A stretch of 64,000 nt of DNA from Kumtagia sp963820075 (GTDB lineage Bacteria > Pseudomonadota > Alphaproteobacteria > Rhizobiales > Rhizobiaceae): the NCBI GenBank assembly GCA_963820075.1, contig CAWFYS010000013.1:131589-195588 (forward strand). Direction: 5' to 3'. A model generated the notes under the pieces. It was not told the DNA's origin. It made no database searches and saw only the letters and a list, made by a program, of their open reading frames with translations. The translations under genes were made by a program, and so were the position numbers. Shown here piece by piece: positions 28,577-41,398 of this stretch (position 1 is the stretch's first letter; every line of letters begins with the position of its first letter).

Positions 28577-28745
28577 CGGGATCGTTACTCGACCCCCTCT
28601 CCGCCTCGCTACGCTCGGCACCTCTCCCCCACTTCGTGGGGGCGAGGATAAGCGGTGGGACGCATGGCGCCTTTCCTCGCCCCCGCAGTGAGCGGGGGAG
28701 AGGTGGCCGCGAAGCGGCCGGAGAGGGGGCTTACTCTCGTTGACC
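28577..28745. repeat. Palindromic repeat block in the dnaG upstream gap
   Basis: ACCCCCTCTCCGCCTCGCTA and TGGCCGCGAAGCGGCCGGAG lie in a larger palindrome with inner hairpins CTCCCCCACTTCGTGGGGG and CCCCGCAGTGAGCGGGGGAG. It is related to 6376-6505. It occupies most of the 372-base gap 28458-28829, which has no gene. The outermost bases, GTTAACGGGATCGTTACTC and GAGT-like ends, suggest a mobile-type unit. Confidence 0.65.
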
Positions 28746-28829
28746 CGGATTAGGGCCGTGGAAAGATGAGCCGCGACCACCAGTTCTGTTCAAGCCGGAT
28801 CGGCGCGACCCCTCGCGCCGCATCGACAG

Positions 28830-29279
28830 CTACTGCAGCAAATTCTTGACGATGCCGCTCGCCTTGCCGAAATCCATCTTGCCCGGATATTTCTCCTTGA
28901 GCGCGTTCATGCAGCGGCCCATGTCGCGCAGCCCGCCGGCGCCGACCTCGTCGATCACCTGGCGGCAGGCGCGCTGCACGTCTTCCTCGCCGAGCTGTTT
29001 CGGCAGGAACTCGCGGATGATGGCGATCTCCTGCCGCTCCTGCTCGGCAAGCTCTATCCTGTTGCCCTGCTCGAAGGCGACCGCCAATTCATCGCGCTGC
29101 CGGACCATCTTCATCAGAATCTGCAGGATTTCCTCGTCATTGACGGGGTCCTTGCCGGCGCCGCGATTGGCGATGTCGCGATCCTGTATAGCGGCGTTAA
29201 TCAGCCGCAGCGTCGAGGTGCGGCGCTTGTCCTGAGCCTTGAGGGAGGCCTTGAGGGCCTCGGCAATTGCCCCGCGCAT
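28830..29279 (-). CDS. GatB/YqeY domain-containing protein
   Basis: A 149-residue protein from ATG 29279 (MRGAIAEALKASLKAQDK), with GGAAAGGAG upstream; an in-frame start at 29480 is not supported. The YqeY pattern includes STLRLINAAIQDRDI, LAEQERQEIAIIREFLPKQL and the AGGLRDMGRCMNALKEKYPG helical tail. YqeY proteins share the tRNA-binding helical tail of GatB; their own role is unclear. It is divergent from carA. Confidence 0.9.
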   Translation of the reverse strand: MRGAIAEALKASLKAQDKRRTSTLRLINAAIQDRDIANRGAGKDPVNDEEILQILMKMVRQRDELAVAFEQGNRIELAEQERQEIAIIREFLPKQLGEEDVQRACRQVIDEVGAGGLRDMGRCMNALKEKYPGKMDFGKASGIVKNLLQ

Positions 29280-29564
29280 GATAGGATTCTCCTTTCCGAA
29301 GGGCGGACAATAGCGCCGTCCTGCAGCCGACGCAAATCCGGCCTTGTCCGCCAAGCTACTGTTTTGCTTCGAAAAATATTCGGCTGCACAGCCGGCACGC
29401 TTGTTGACCCGCCGGAGGGCTCCGCATAGCGTGCGCGCCTTGCATGGATCGCATTTTACATTTACGGCTTCCGCGGCCAACGCGGCGAGCCATATCTCGT
29501 TGCGCTATATGGCCCTTCACGCGCTTGTCCGCAAGCGCCGGACTTTCATCGACGGAGCCGCTTC

Positions 29565-30768
29565 ATGACCGCCTCGACCGCCCCCTGGGGATCCGAACCG
29601 CTGACCGCCGCGCTGGTGCTTGCCGACGGCACGGTGATCCGTGGGCGAGGCCTGGGCGCGACCGGCAGCGCCGTGGGAGAGGTGTGTTTCAACACCGCGC
29701 TCACCGGCTATCAGGAAATCCTGACCGATCCGTCCTACGCCGGCCAGATCGTCACCTTCACCTTTCCGCATATAGGCAATATCGGGGTCAATGATGACGA
29801 CATCGAAGACCTGAATCCGGCGGCCCGCGCGGGTGCGGTCGGCGCGGTGTTCAAGGCCGACGTCACCAACCCGTCCAGCTATCGCGCGGCCGGCCATCTC
29901 GACCGCTGGCTGAAGCTGCGCGGCATAGTTGCGATCAGCGGCATCGACACGCGCGCGCTGACCGCATGGATACGCGAGAACGGAATGCCGAATGGCGTGA
30001 TCGCGCACGCGCCCGATGGCCGCTTCGACTTCGAGGCGCTGACGCGGCAGGCCAAATCCTGGCCTGGGCTGGTCGGCCTCGATCTCGCCAGGCAGGTCAC
30101 GTCGGGCCAGTCGTCGACCTGGTCGCAGGAGCCCTGGGTCTGGAATCACGGCTATTCGACGCAGGGCGAACCCGCGTTCCACGTCGTTGCCATCGATTAT
30201 GGCATCAAGCGCAACATACTGCGCCTGATCGCCGGGCTTGGCGCCAAGGTCACGGTGGTTCCGGCCACCGCCAGCGCCGAGGACATTCTGGCGCTGAAGC
30301 CGGACGGGATATTCCTGTCGAATGGACCCGGTGACCCGGCCGCCACCGGCGAATATGCCGTGCCGGTGATCCGCGAACTGCTGAAATCGGACATTCCTGT
30401 CTTCGGCATCTGCCTTGGCCACCAGATGCTGGCGCTGGCGCTCGGCGGGGCCACCCTGAAGATGCATCAGGGGCATCACGGCGCCAATCATCCTGTGAAG
30501 GACTACACCACCGGCAAGGTCGAGATCGTGTCGATGAACCACGGTTTCGCCGTCGATTTCGGCAAGCCTGCCGCCGGGCGTCGAGGAGACGCACGTCTCG
30601 CTGTTCGACGGCACGAACTGCGGCATCGCGCTTGCCGGCCGCCCGGTCTTTTCGGTGCAGCACCATCCCGAGGCGTCGCCGGGCCCGCAGGACTCGCACT
30701 ATCTGTTCCGCCGCTTCTTCAATCTGATCCGCGCGCGCAAGGGCGAGCCGGTTCTGGCCGAACGCTAA
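29565..30768 (+). CDS. carA: Carbamoyl-phosphate synthase small subunit, frameshifted
   Basis: From ATG 29565 (GGAG upstream) the product follows CarA: CFNTALTGYQEILTDPSYAG, then the amidotransferase domain with FGICLGHQMLALALGG, whose Cys is the nucleophile. After MNHGFAVDFG the frame breaks at 30561-30568. Removing one base (AA or CC run) restores SLPPGVEETHVSLFDGTN and FSVQHHPEASPGPQDS with the catalytic His and Glu, ending at TAA 30768, about 400 residues. CarA supplies ammonia to CarB for arginine and pyrimidine synthesis. carB is 5.3 kb downstream, separated by unrelated genes. The break is probably a read error. Confidence 0.93.
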
Positions 30769-30996
30769 GGACATTTCGGAGAATTATTGCTTCGGCTCAT
30801 CGCCCTGGAAACCAGCATTCGCGCTGGAGGTTGCCAACAAAGCGATTCAGCTTATTTCCTCAAGTCGCCTAATCACCGAAGGCGAAGGCGCAAGCTCCCC
30901 GTGTTGACGGGGATCGCCTTTCGCCCTCTCTCCGGCCGCGAAGCAAGACGGAGAGAGGGACTTTCTATTCGTTTAGCTCGAGTTCGGAGCCCTGCC

Positions 30997-31905
30997 TCAG
31001 ATCGGGTTGTTGAACGTATCGCACTCCGACAGCTTTCCGCTCTTGAAGCCGCGCGCGAACCAGGTCTGGCGCTGCTGGCTGGTGCCGTGGTTGAAGCTCT
31101 CCGGCACGACATAGCCCTGGGTGCGGCGCTGCAGCGTGTCGTCGCCGATCTGGGTCGCGGCGTTCAGCGCCTCCTCGACATCGCCCTGTTCCAGGATGCC
31201 CTTCTGCGCCGTAAAATGACCCCAGACGCCGGCGAAGCAGTCGGCCTGAAGTTCGACGCGCATCGACATCTGGTTGGCTTCTTCCTCCGGCATCTGCTGC
31301 CTCATCTGGTTGAATTTCGGCAGAATGCCGGTGATGTTCTGGACGTGGTGGCCTACCTCGTGGGCGACCACATAGGCCGCCGCGAAGTCGCCGGCCGCGT
31401 CGAACTGCCGTTCCAATTGCGCGAAAAAGGCGGTGTCGAGATAGACCTTCCGGTCCCCCGGGCAATAGAACGGGCCGGCGGCCGAGGAAGCGTAGCCGCA
31501 GGCTGAGGCGATGCCGCCCGAAAACAGCACTAGCTTGGGTTTTTCGTAGGTCTGGCCCTCCGCCTGGAATATGCCGCTCCAGACATCCTCGGTCTCGGCC
31601 AGCACCGTGGAGACGAACTGCTTCATCTCGTCGCTTGCCGGCGCGCTCTGTTCGGTGATCTGGCCGCCGCCGCCCGGAACCTGGTCTCCGCCGCCACTCA
31701 ACATTCCGGTCGGATCGATGCCGCAGGCGCGCAGCACGAAAAACAGCACGACCAGGATCAGGATGGTCGATAATCCGCCGCCACCGGCGCCGCGTCCGAT
31801 GGGAAGCCGCATTCCGCCGCCCCGCCCGCCGAAAGGCCCGCCTCCGCCGCCCCCGCCGCGCCGGTCCTCGACGTTCTCGCTTTGCCTGCGGCCCTTCCAG
31901 AGCAT
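30997..31905 (-). CDS. ypfJ: YpfJ-type neutral zinc metallopeptidase
   Basis: A 302-residue protein with a Gly/Arg-rich N-terminus, one membrane span near residues 44-60 (STILILVVLFFVLRACG), and the extracytoplasmic metallopeptidase with HEVGHHVQN and the downstream VELQADCFAG Glu. It belongs to the KPN_02809/YpfJ family; substrates are unknown. Between it and carA lies a hairpin-rich stretch at 30878-30962 with CCCCGT/ACGGGG arms. It is divergent from no close partner. Confidence 0.9.
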   Translation of the reverse strand: MLWKGRRQSENVEDRRGGGGGGGPFGGRGGGMRLPIGRGAGGGGLSTILILVVLFFVLRACGIDPTGMLSGGGDQVPGGGGQITEQSAPASDEMKQFVSTVLAETEDVWSGIFQAEGQTYEKPKLVLFSGGIASACGYASSAAGPFYCPGDRKVYLDTAFFAQLERQFDAAGDFAAAYVVAHEVGHHVQNITGILPKFNQMRQQMPEEEANQMSMRVELQADCFAGVWGHFTAQKGILEQGDVEEALNAATQIGDDTLQRRTQGYVVPESFNHGTSQQRQTWFARGFKSGKLSECDTFNNPI

Positions 31906-32047
31906 CGGTCTCTCCGTTACGCTTTCGATGACGGCGCTGTCGCCCCATACTGCTCAAGAAGTAGAGCAAAGGATGGCCGGAGGGAACCGGCTCCGTTCTC
32001 GAACGTGCGAGACGGCCAGAGTATCCGTGTTGATCGACACTTATTTT

Positions 32048-34750
32048 CTATGAAGCCGCCCGCCAGGTTTCATTGCGTACGAAGGTTTCGAGATCGGCCG
32101 CGTTCAGAACCGGTCCGAAGGCATGGCCCTGCAACTTGTCGCAGCCGATCTCCTTGAGGACGCGGGCGTGCGCCATCGTCTCGACGCCTTCGGCTACGAC
32201 CTCGATGCCCAGTGTCTTGCCGATCTCGACGATCGACTGGACCAGATGACGCTGCCGCGCCGAGGTTACGACCGGCAGGGTAAGCTGGCGATCGATCTTG
32301 AGGGTGCGCGGCTTCAGGTTGAGCAGGCTGACGATCGAGGCGTAGCCGGTGCCGAAATCGTCGATGGCGATGTCGATGCCGAGCTGCTTGATGCGTTCGA
32401 CGTTCCGGCTTATGGCGTCGTCCGTTTCGTCGAGGAAGATCGACTCCAGCAGTTCGAAGGAGAGCGTCCCCGGCGGGATGTCGTAGCACTTCAGGCTCTC
32501 GATCAGATCCTCGTCGCGCAGCCTGCGGGCCGAGACGTTCACGGACATCCGCGGGACCACGATGCCGCTTTTTTTCCAGCGCTCGAAATCGGCCAGCGCC
32601 TGTTCGAGGATCAGCCTGTCGAGCGTCGAGACGACGTCCAGTTCCTCCGCGATTGCCAGGAACGCGTTTGGCCGCAGCAGACCCTCGGATGGGTGCGCCC
32701 AGCGCGCGAGCGCCTCCACGCCCGCGATTGCGAGCGTGCGTGCGTCGAATTGCGGCTGATAGCAGGCGACGAACTCATTGCGCTCCAGGCCGCTCAGAAT
32801 CTCGTCGGCGACCTTCTTGTTGCGGATGATCTCCGCCTGCAGGGCTTCGGTGAAGAACTCGTGGCGGTTGCGGCCGCCGCTTTTTGCCCGGTAGAGCGCG
32901 ATATCGGCATTGACCAGCAGGCGGGCGGGGTCGATCGCCGTCCCGCCGCCTTCCACCGCGATGCCGATGCTGACGCTGAAGCGGCATTGGTGACCTCGAT
33001 AGGCGACCGGCCGCCGCATTTCCTGAACGATGCGCCGAGCCACCTCGTCCAACTCACCGTCGCGTTGCCCGACAATCGAGGCAATTGCGAATTCGTCGCC
33101 GCCGATACGGGCGACGAAGTCGCCGGTCTTGACGTTTTGCTTCAGCACGCGCGCGGCGTGGACGAGAATTGCGTCCCCGGCGGCGTGGCCGAGTGTGTCG
33201 TTGATTTGCTTGAAGCGATCGAGGTCGATATGCAGCAGGGCGATATTTTGTCCCTTGCCGGCAAGGCGCTCCAACTTCTCGTCGAGATAGCGGCGGTTGG
33301 GCAGGCCCGTCAGGGAGTCGTGGAGCGCATTGTGCTGGATGCGCGCCTTCGCGGTCGCCAGTTCGGCGCTTCGCGTCTCGGCCAGGTTCTTGGCTTTTTC
33401 GAGGTCCGTGTTCAGCATGACGTCGGCGGTCACGTCCCACTCCGCGCCGATCATTCGCGGATGGTCGTGCGGGTGGTGAACAATCGCCGCGTGCGTCCGG
33501 ATATGGCGCACCGTTCCGTCCGGCCAGATGATTCGGTACTGCGACGAATGGGATCTGTTCTCCGTCACCTGGCTGCTGAAGTCGCTGTCGGCGCGGGCGA
33601 CGTCGTCGGGATGGATAGTCTTGAGCCAGTCCTCGTAGGTTCGCGGTTTCGCCGTTTTCCTGATGCCGTAGATTTCGTAGAGCCGGTCGTCCCAGAAAAG
33701 ATTGTTGGTCTCCAGATCGAGTTCCCACACGCCGATATGCGACGCGTCGAGCGCCAGTTCGAGGCGCTGTGAAAGGCGCCGCGAACGTGCTTCGCCGCGC
33801 TTGAGAGCGACGTAGTTGCGCTGCCGTTCGGCATAGAGACGGCCCGCATAAGCGATCGGGATGACCACCAGGACACCCCCGATGATGATCAAGCCGCGCA
33901 GCAGCCAGGTATTTTCCGGAGCCATGCCCCATCCCTGTCGGGGAACCGCCGCTATTTCCCAGCCTCCCGAAGGCAGCGGAACATAGGCGACGACCGGGTT
34001 CTCCGCCAGGATGCCGGGCCGGCCGAAAAACGGCTCGCTCTCCGCCGCGCCCGGTTCGTGGTGCATCACGGCGATGTCGAGGCCCTGCTCCTCGAAGAAC
34101 CCGCTTTTGCCGAACAGCCGGTCCATGTCGATAGCCGCCGAAACCACGCCCCAGAAACGTTCCTGGCCGGGCGTGTCGACGAATACGGGAAACCTGCCGA
34201 TAAATCCCTTGCCACCCGCGGCAAGGTCGGTCGGGCCGGCCAGCACCGCGCTTCTCGTGTCGCGGGCCTCCAGGACCGAAGCGCGCTGCTGCGCCTGGGA
34301 ACGGATGTCGAAGCCGAGCTCGCGCTCGTTTCCCTCGATTGGATGAACCATCGCGACGACGAGATTCGGTGCCGCCGAGACGCTCCGCAATTCATTGTCG
34401 GCGTCAAGCAGGTCTTGAGCCAGTTCGCTGAAACGCTTTTGGTCGACCTCGGGCTCGGCGGCGATCGTGGCGGCCAGTCCACGCACCACTTGCATGTTGC
34501 CGTTGATGCGGCCCTCGAGGTTGGCGCCGATCAGATTGACCTTGGCAAGTACGTCGGTGCGCAACTCCTGTGCGGAAACCACCCTGTTTTGCCGGTCGGC
34601 AAAAATGCCCAGCAAGGCAATCACGATGATTGCAATTACGGCGGGCAAGTTTGCGAGTGACAGCAAGCCTCTTGAGATTCTGCCGAAGCTGAGGTTCCTC
34701 AAAGCCTGCCACTTTCGCCAAACAGCCGATACTCGCCCAAACGAGATCAT
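32048..34750 (-). CDS. CHASE-PAS-GGDEF-EAL cyclic-di-GMP protein
   Basis: A 900-residue inner-membrane signalling protein. A membrane span near 33-50 is followed by a periplasmic CHASE-type sensor (about 60-280), a second span near 283-303, a PAS domain (about 330-445), a GGDEF domain with an intact GGDEF at 550-554, and an EAL domain with EAL at 679-681 and DDFGTGYAS later. Both active-site motifs look whole, so it could make and break c-di-GMP; which dominates cannot be told from sequence. It sits alone on the minus strand. Confidence 0.92.
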   Translation of the reverse strand: MISFGRVSAVWRKWQALRNLSFGRISRGLLSLANLPAVIAIIVIALLGIFADRQNRVVSAQELRTDVLAKVNLIGANLEGRINGNMQVVRGLAATIAAEPEVDQKRFSELAQDLLDADNELRSVSAAPNLVVAMVHPIEGNERELGFDIRSQAQQRASVLEARDTRSAVLAGPTDLAAGGKGFIGRFPVFVDTPGQERFWGVVSAAIDMDRLFGKSGFFEEQGLDIAVMHHEPGAAESEPFFGRPGILAENPVVAYVPLPSGGWEIAAVPRQGWGMAPENTWLLRGLIIIGGVLVVIPIAYAGRLYAERQRNYVALKRGEARSRRLSQRLELALDASHIGVWELDLETNNLFWDDRLYEIYGIRKTAKPRTYEDWLKTIHPDDVARADSDFSSQVTENRSHSSQYRIIWPDGTVRHIRTHAAIVHHPHDHPRMIGAEWDVTADVMLNTDLEKAKNLAETRSAELATAKARIQHNALHDSLTGLPNRRYLDEKLERLAGKGQNIALLHIDLDRFKQINDTLGHAAGDAILVHAARVLKQNVKTGDFVARIGGDEFAIASIVGQRDGELDEVARRIVQEMRRPVAYRGHQCRFSVSIGIAVEGGGTAIDPARLLVNADIALYRAKSGGRNRHEFFTEALQAEIIRNKKVADEILSGLERNEFVACYQPQFDARTLAIAGVEALARWAHPSEGLLRPNAFLAIAEELDVVSTLDRLILEQALADFERWKKSGIVVPRMSVNVSARRLRDEDLIESLKCYDIPPGTLSFELLESIFLDETDDAISRNVERIKQLGIDIAIDDFGTGYASIVSLLNLKPRTLKIDRQLTLPVVTSARQRHLVQSIVEIGKTLGIEVVAEGVETMAHARVLKEIGCDKLQGHAFGPVLNAADLETFVRNETWRAAS

Positions 34751-35161
34751 GGCGTCAAAACATTAAGTACGACTTTCGTCGGTTGTCAAAACCTAGTTCA
34801 CCAGAGCGGATCGGCCATTCGATTTAGCGAAAGTGTGGAGGATGATGCATAAGTCCCTGAAAGCGTTGATAAAGATTGCGAAAGTATTAATTCGGCAGGT
34901 GGATTGTGCCGCCGATGATCGCCGCGCGATGAGCGGTGGCCGCGAAAATCGGCACACCCGGCCTGCCGACCCGCTCCGAGTTATGGCCGCCGCGCCTGGC
35001 GTGAACTGTTTTCCCATGCGTATCGATTGCTTGCAGCGGGCGAATTCTCCTGCCGGTTCAGCGCGGCGCTTCCGATCATGTTTTCGGAACTTGCGGGAGC
35101 GTCAAAAAGCTGACTCAAATCGGCGGCATGGCAGAATCAGTGCCGTTGCGAAGGAACCACC
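34751..35161. other. 411-base divergent gap, no gene recognised
   Basis: The region between the GGDEF/EAL gene and the SH3 gene. The first 150 bases are AT-richer than the surroundings (for example GCGAAAGTATTAATTCGG), which fits promoter DNA. A frame starting at 34833 after GGAGG reads MMHKSLKALIKIAKVL but soon becomes Arg/Pro/Ser-rich and runs into the SH3 gene in another frame, so it is not called. Confidence 0.45.
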
Positions 35162-35836
35162 ATGCGCTTCGGATTTTTGTTTGCATTGGCATGCCTCTCG
35201 CCGCTGCTCGCGGGGACCCAGTCGATGGCCCAGGTCGCCACGGCGCCGGGACAGGTCGAAGGCGGTCCCGAACTTTTCGTGGTCGATGGCGTGGCGCATA
35301 ACGACCTGCTGAATGTCCGCGCCACCGCGTCGGCCACGGGAAAGGTCGTCGGGCGCCTGCCGAACGGGGTGGTGTTGCACAACCAGGGCTGCGGCGACTT
35401 CAACGGCGTGCGCTGGTGCAAGGTCGAGTCGGTCGAGGATTCCAGCCTGAGCGGCTGGGTCGCGGGCCGCTATCTGAGCGAGGCCTTCGTGGAAGCGGCG
35501 GCCCAGCCGCCGGTCGAGGGAGTCGCAGAACCGCCCGACAATGCGGGCCTGGCGGAAAATTTCGATGCGACCGGCGAAATTCCTTGCGCCCGCTACTATG
35601 GCCAGCCGATGGCCCAATGCACGGCCGTCGCCACGCGCGGCACGGAGGGGGAAGCCACGGTCACCGTGTCCTGGCCGGATGGCGGCACGCGCGCCATCGT
35701 CTTCCGGAACGGGCGGGCCGACGAGTCCGACGCGGCCGACCCGCTGAGCTATACCCGCGAGGCCGATCTCAACATGATCCGCATCGGCAAGTCCGAGCGC
35801 TTCGAGATACCGGACACGCTGGCTTTCGGCGGGTAG
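35162..35836 (+). CDS. Exported SH3-domain protein
   Basis: A 224-residue protein with signal peptide MRFGFLFALACLSPLLAGTQ, cut near SMAQVA. An SH3b domain covers about residues 40-105 (NDLLNVRATASATGKVVGRL ... WCKVESVEDSSLSGWVAGRYL). The C-terminal part has two Cys residues and a beta-rich, acidic domain. It is a periplasmic protein of unknown partner. GAAGGAACCACC precedes the ATG. Confidence 0.85.
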   Translation: MRFGFLFALACLSPLLAGTQSMAQVATAPGQVEGGPELFVVDGVAHNDLLNVRATASATGKVVGRLPNGVVLHNQGCGDFNGVRWCKVESVEDSSLSGWVAGRYLSEAFVEAAAQPPVEGVAEPPDNAGLAENFDATGEIPCARYYGQPMAQCTAVATRGTEGEATVTVSWPDGGTRAIVFRNGRADESDAADPLSYTREADLNMIRIGKSERFEIPDTLAFGG

Positions 35837-35927
35837 GCGGCGCCAATCCGGCGCGCGTGAATGGAGGTCGGCGCCGGATGCAATTTCCGGGGTTCCCCCT
35901 TCGGCTACTCTCCCCTATAAGGCCCGC

Positions 35928-36028
35928 CTAAGCAGGTTCCGGAAAAGTGTGTCACGGTTTTCCGACAGAAACCTGCGACAAAACAAGAGGCTAAGCAGGC
36001 GAAGCGTGGGCGACGCAAGTCTGCCTAG
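35928..36028 (-). repeat. Dispersed ~105-bp repeat, copy C
   Basis: CTAAGCAGGTTCCGGAAAAG to GCAAGTCTGCCTAG, the reverse orientation of copies A and B. It fills the space between the SH3 gene and carB. The termini CTAAGCAG and CTGCCTAG are inverted. Confidence 0.8.
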
Positions 36029-36114
36029 CCCTGATACCAGAATTCCATCTCGCGCACCGGCCGGGCATCCCCGTGCCGGTGCTTCGCGCGAGGTCCAGAC
36101 TAAACGAGCGAGAG

Positions 36115-39597
<3,483 letters not shown>

Positions 39598-39627
<30 letters not shown>

Positions 39628-39880
39628 GCGTAGCGAAGGCGGATGAGGGGTGATGGAAGAAACGACACTCGGCAGACCAGGCGCCGGCCGACGCTTCTCT
39701 TGAAAGCCGCACTTCGTCCAGCACCCCTCATCCGTCGCCTTCGGCGACACCTTCTCCCACAAGGGGAGAAGGAGGAGCTGCCGCTTCGTCGTCGCACACC
39801 TGTTCGCGATGTCTCCGGTCCAAACACCCTTGTGGGAGAAGGTGCCTGAGCGAAGCGAAGGCGGATGAGGGGGCGCCGAA
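39598..39880. repeat. Three CTTCTCC palindromic repeats after carB
   Basis: Copies at about 39598-39653, 39721-39775 (inverted) and 39825-39874 carry CTTCTCCCCTTGTGGGAGAA, GGCGGATGAGGGG and their complements. The first overlaps the end of carB and gives its stop codon. The cluster may also end carB transcription by hairpin formation. Confidence 0.75.
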
Positions 39881-39891
39881 GGCTCCCGGCC

Positions 39892-40257
39892 TCATTTGCT
39901 GCTGATCACCATGCGATTGCCCTCGCTGTCGCGAAACTCCGCCACCGTGCGCCCCGGATCATAGGGAGCCGCCTGCGGTTCGGTGATGATATCCACGCCC
40001 TTTGATTTCAAGGCCTTGACCGTTGTTACGACATTGTCGGCGATCAGCACCATGGCAGGCGCCGCGGATGGCGCATCGTCCTTGCGCCTGACGAAATGCA
40101 AGTTCGTTTCAGCTTCTGCAAATTTGAGTTCGATCCACCGCCATCCGTCCGGCCCCATCGGGGTGTCGGACGCGACCCGGCAGCCGAGACGGTCGACATA
40201 GAACTTTATGGCGCGGTCCTGATCGAATACGGGAAGCTCGGCAAACTGGATATGCAT
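39892..40257 (-). CDS. VOC family (glyoxalase-like) protein
   Basis: A 121-residue protein, MHIQFAELPVFDQDRAIKFY, of the vicinal-oxygen-chelate fold: VDRLGCRVASD, WIELKFAEAETNLHF and FRDSEGNRMVIS. It is a small metal-dependent or non-catalytic VOC protein of unknown substrate. It lies 18 bases downstream of the hydrolase gene on the same strand, so it is probably co-transcribed and under the divergent TetR regulator. Confidence 0.87.
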   Translation of the reverse strand: MHIQFAELPVFDQDRAIKFYVDRLGCRVASDTPMGPDGWRWIELKFAEAETNLHFVRRKDDAPSAAPAMVLIADNVVTTVKALKSKGVDIITEPQAAPYDPGRTVAEFRDSEGNRMVISSK

Positions 40258-40275
40258 GGTGGGTTCTCCCGCTGT

Positions 40276-41244
40276 TCATTTGCCGCCAAGCGCCTGGTGC
40301 AGGGTCGTTGCGAAGGGCTGCGCGAGGGTCTCGAAGCCCATGTGGTCACCAGGGAAGATGACCGGTTCGGTCCCGAGTTTTTCCGCCAGCGCCATCCCCA
40401 TCCCTTCGATGGGTTGCCCGGCGGACTCTTCGCCGATGCCCACTATGACGAGTGGTTTGCCGGCGCGCAGCGCGTCGACATCGGGGCGGTAGAGCGAGAG
40501 CGGCATCATGCCGTGAGCGAGCCAGTATTCGAAATTGCCGCTGACCCGGGCAAATGTCTCGGCTGCCTCGGGGGGCATTTCGAACGCCGGCGGTTCCTCT
40601 GCATCATCAGCCAGACCGTTGTCGGCGAAGAACTTCTGCATCGCTGCATCGACTCCGTCGCGTCGATAGGTGTCGTAAAGCGCCTGGTCGGCGGCCAGGG
40701 CCGCGCTGGGGTCGTCGAGCAGCATGATGGCAGGGGGCTCATGTGCAACCACTATGCGCACCAGGTTGGGATGGCGGGCCGCCAGGTTCAGCCCGATCTG
40801 CGCCCCGCCGCTGGTCCCGAACACATAGGCGGGGCCGCCGCCAAGCGCGCCGATCAGTGCGGCGGCATCGTCGGCTTGCACGTCGAGTGACAGGTCCTCT
40901 GGCTCGCCATCGAAAGTGCTGCGCGAGTTGCCGCGCGGGTCGTAGGCGACGACGGCGTACCGGTCGGCAAGGTGCTGCGAGACATCGGCAAAGACGCCGG
41001 CATCCTGCGGACCGCCTGGGATGATCAGGAGGATGGGGCCGGACCCCCGAACCTCGTAGTAGATTTCGGCGCCCGACACCTTCAGCGTGGATGGTTTGGC
41101 GGGATGGGTCACAGTTGCTTCTCCTGTTGGCTTAAGAGTGGTGTGGGCGGCCGCCGCCCCGATGGATTGAGCCGAGCCTGTTTGTGGGCCGGACAGAAGT
41201 GCTCCCGCCGCAACCGCGGCCAGCAGGAATCGGCGCTTCATCAT
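40276..41244 (-). CDS. Exported alpha/beta hydrolase
   Basis: A 322-residue protein from ATG 41244 (GGGAGG six bases upstream). The N-terminus MMKRRFLLAAVAAGALLSGP is a signal peptide, perhaps twin-arginine-like. The hydrolase core has the oxyanion region IIPGGPQDAG, nucleophile elbow GTSGGAQIG (Ser in GxSxG) and a C-terminal GDHMGFE with the catalytic His. The substrate is unknown. It diverges from a TetR regulator across two matching palindromes, which points to induction by a small molecule. Confidence 0.88.
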   Translation of the reverse strand: MMKRRFLLAAVAAGALLSGPQTGSAQSIGAAAAHTTLKPTGEATVTHPAKPSTLKVSGAEIYYEVRGSGPILLIIPGGPQDAGVFADVSQHLADRYAVVAYDPRGNSRSTFDGEPEDLSLDVQADDAAALIGALGGGPAYVFGTSGGAQIGLNLAARHPNLVRIVVAHEPPAIMLLDDPSAALAADQALYDTYRRDGVDAAMQKFFADNGLADDAEEPPAFEMPPEAAETFARVSGNFEYWLAHGMMPLSLYRPDVDALRAGKPLVIVGIGEESAGQPIEGMGMALAEKLGTEPVIFPGDHMGFETLAQPFATTLHQALGGK

Positions 41245-41308
41245 TTCAGTCCTCCCGCTCTGCCCAGGGTCTCGCTTCCTTTGATTGCGGCAGCAATCCC
41301 GCAGTGAA

Positions 41309-41352
41309 CTAGACCGTCTAGTACTGGACTTGTGTAAAACTAGACCGTCCAG
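41309..41352. promoter_or_regulatory. Twin TetR-type operators
   Basis: CTAGACCGTCTAG at 41309-41321 is a perfect palindrome with a central C. CTAGACCGTCCAG at 41340-41352 is the same site with one changed base. Their starts are 31 bp apart, about three helical turns, so two dimers would bind one DNA face. They lie between the divergent hydrolase and tetR genes, the expected place for an autoregulated TetR operator. Confidence 0.75.
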
Positions 41353-41398
41353 TACCATAGAGTCAATCGGATTATTTGTTTTCGCGATTGGCAGGGTC

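Noticed and set aside
34833..35312. A 159-codon frame starting MMHKSLKALIK
   Set aside because: It becomes low-quality after 30 residues and runs out of phase into the SH3 protein gene.
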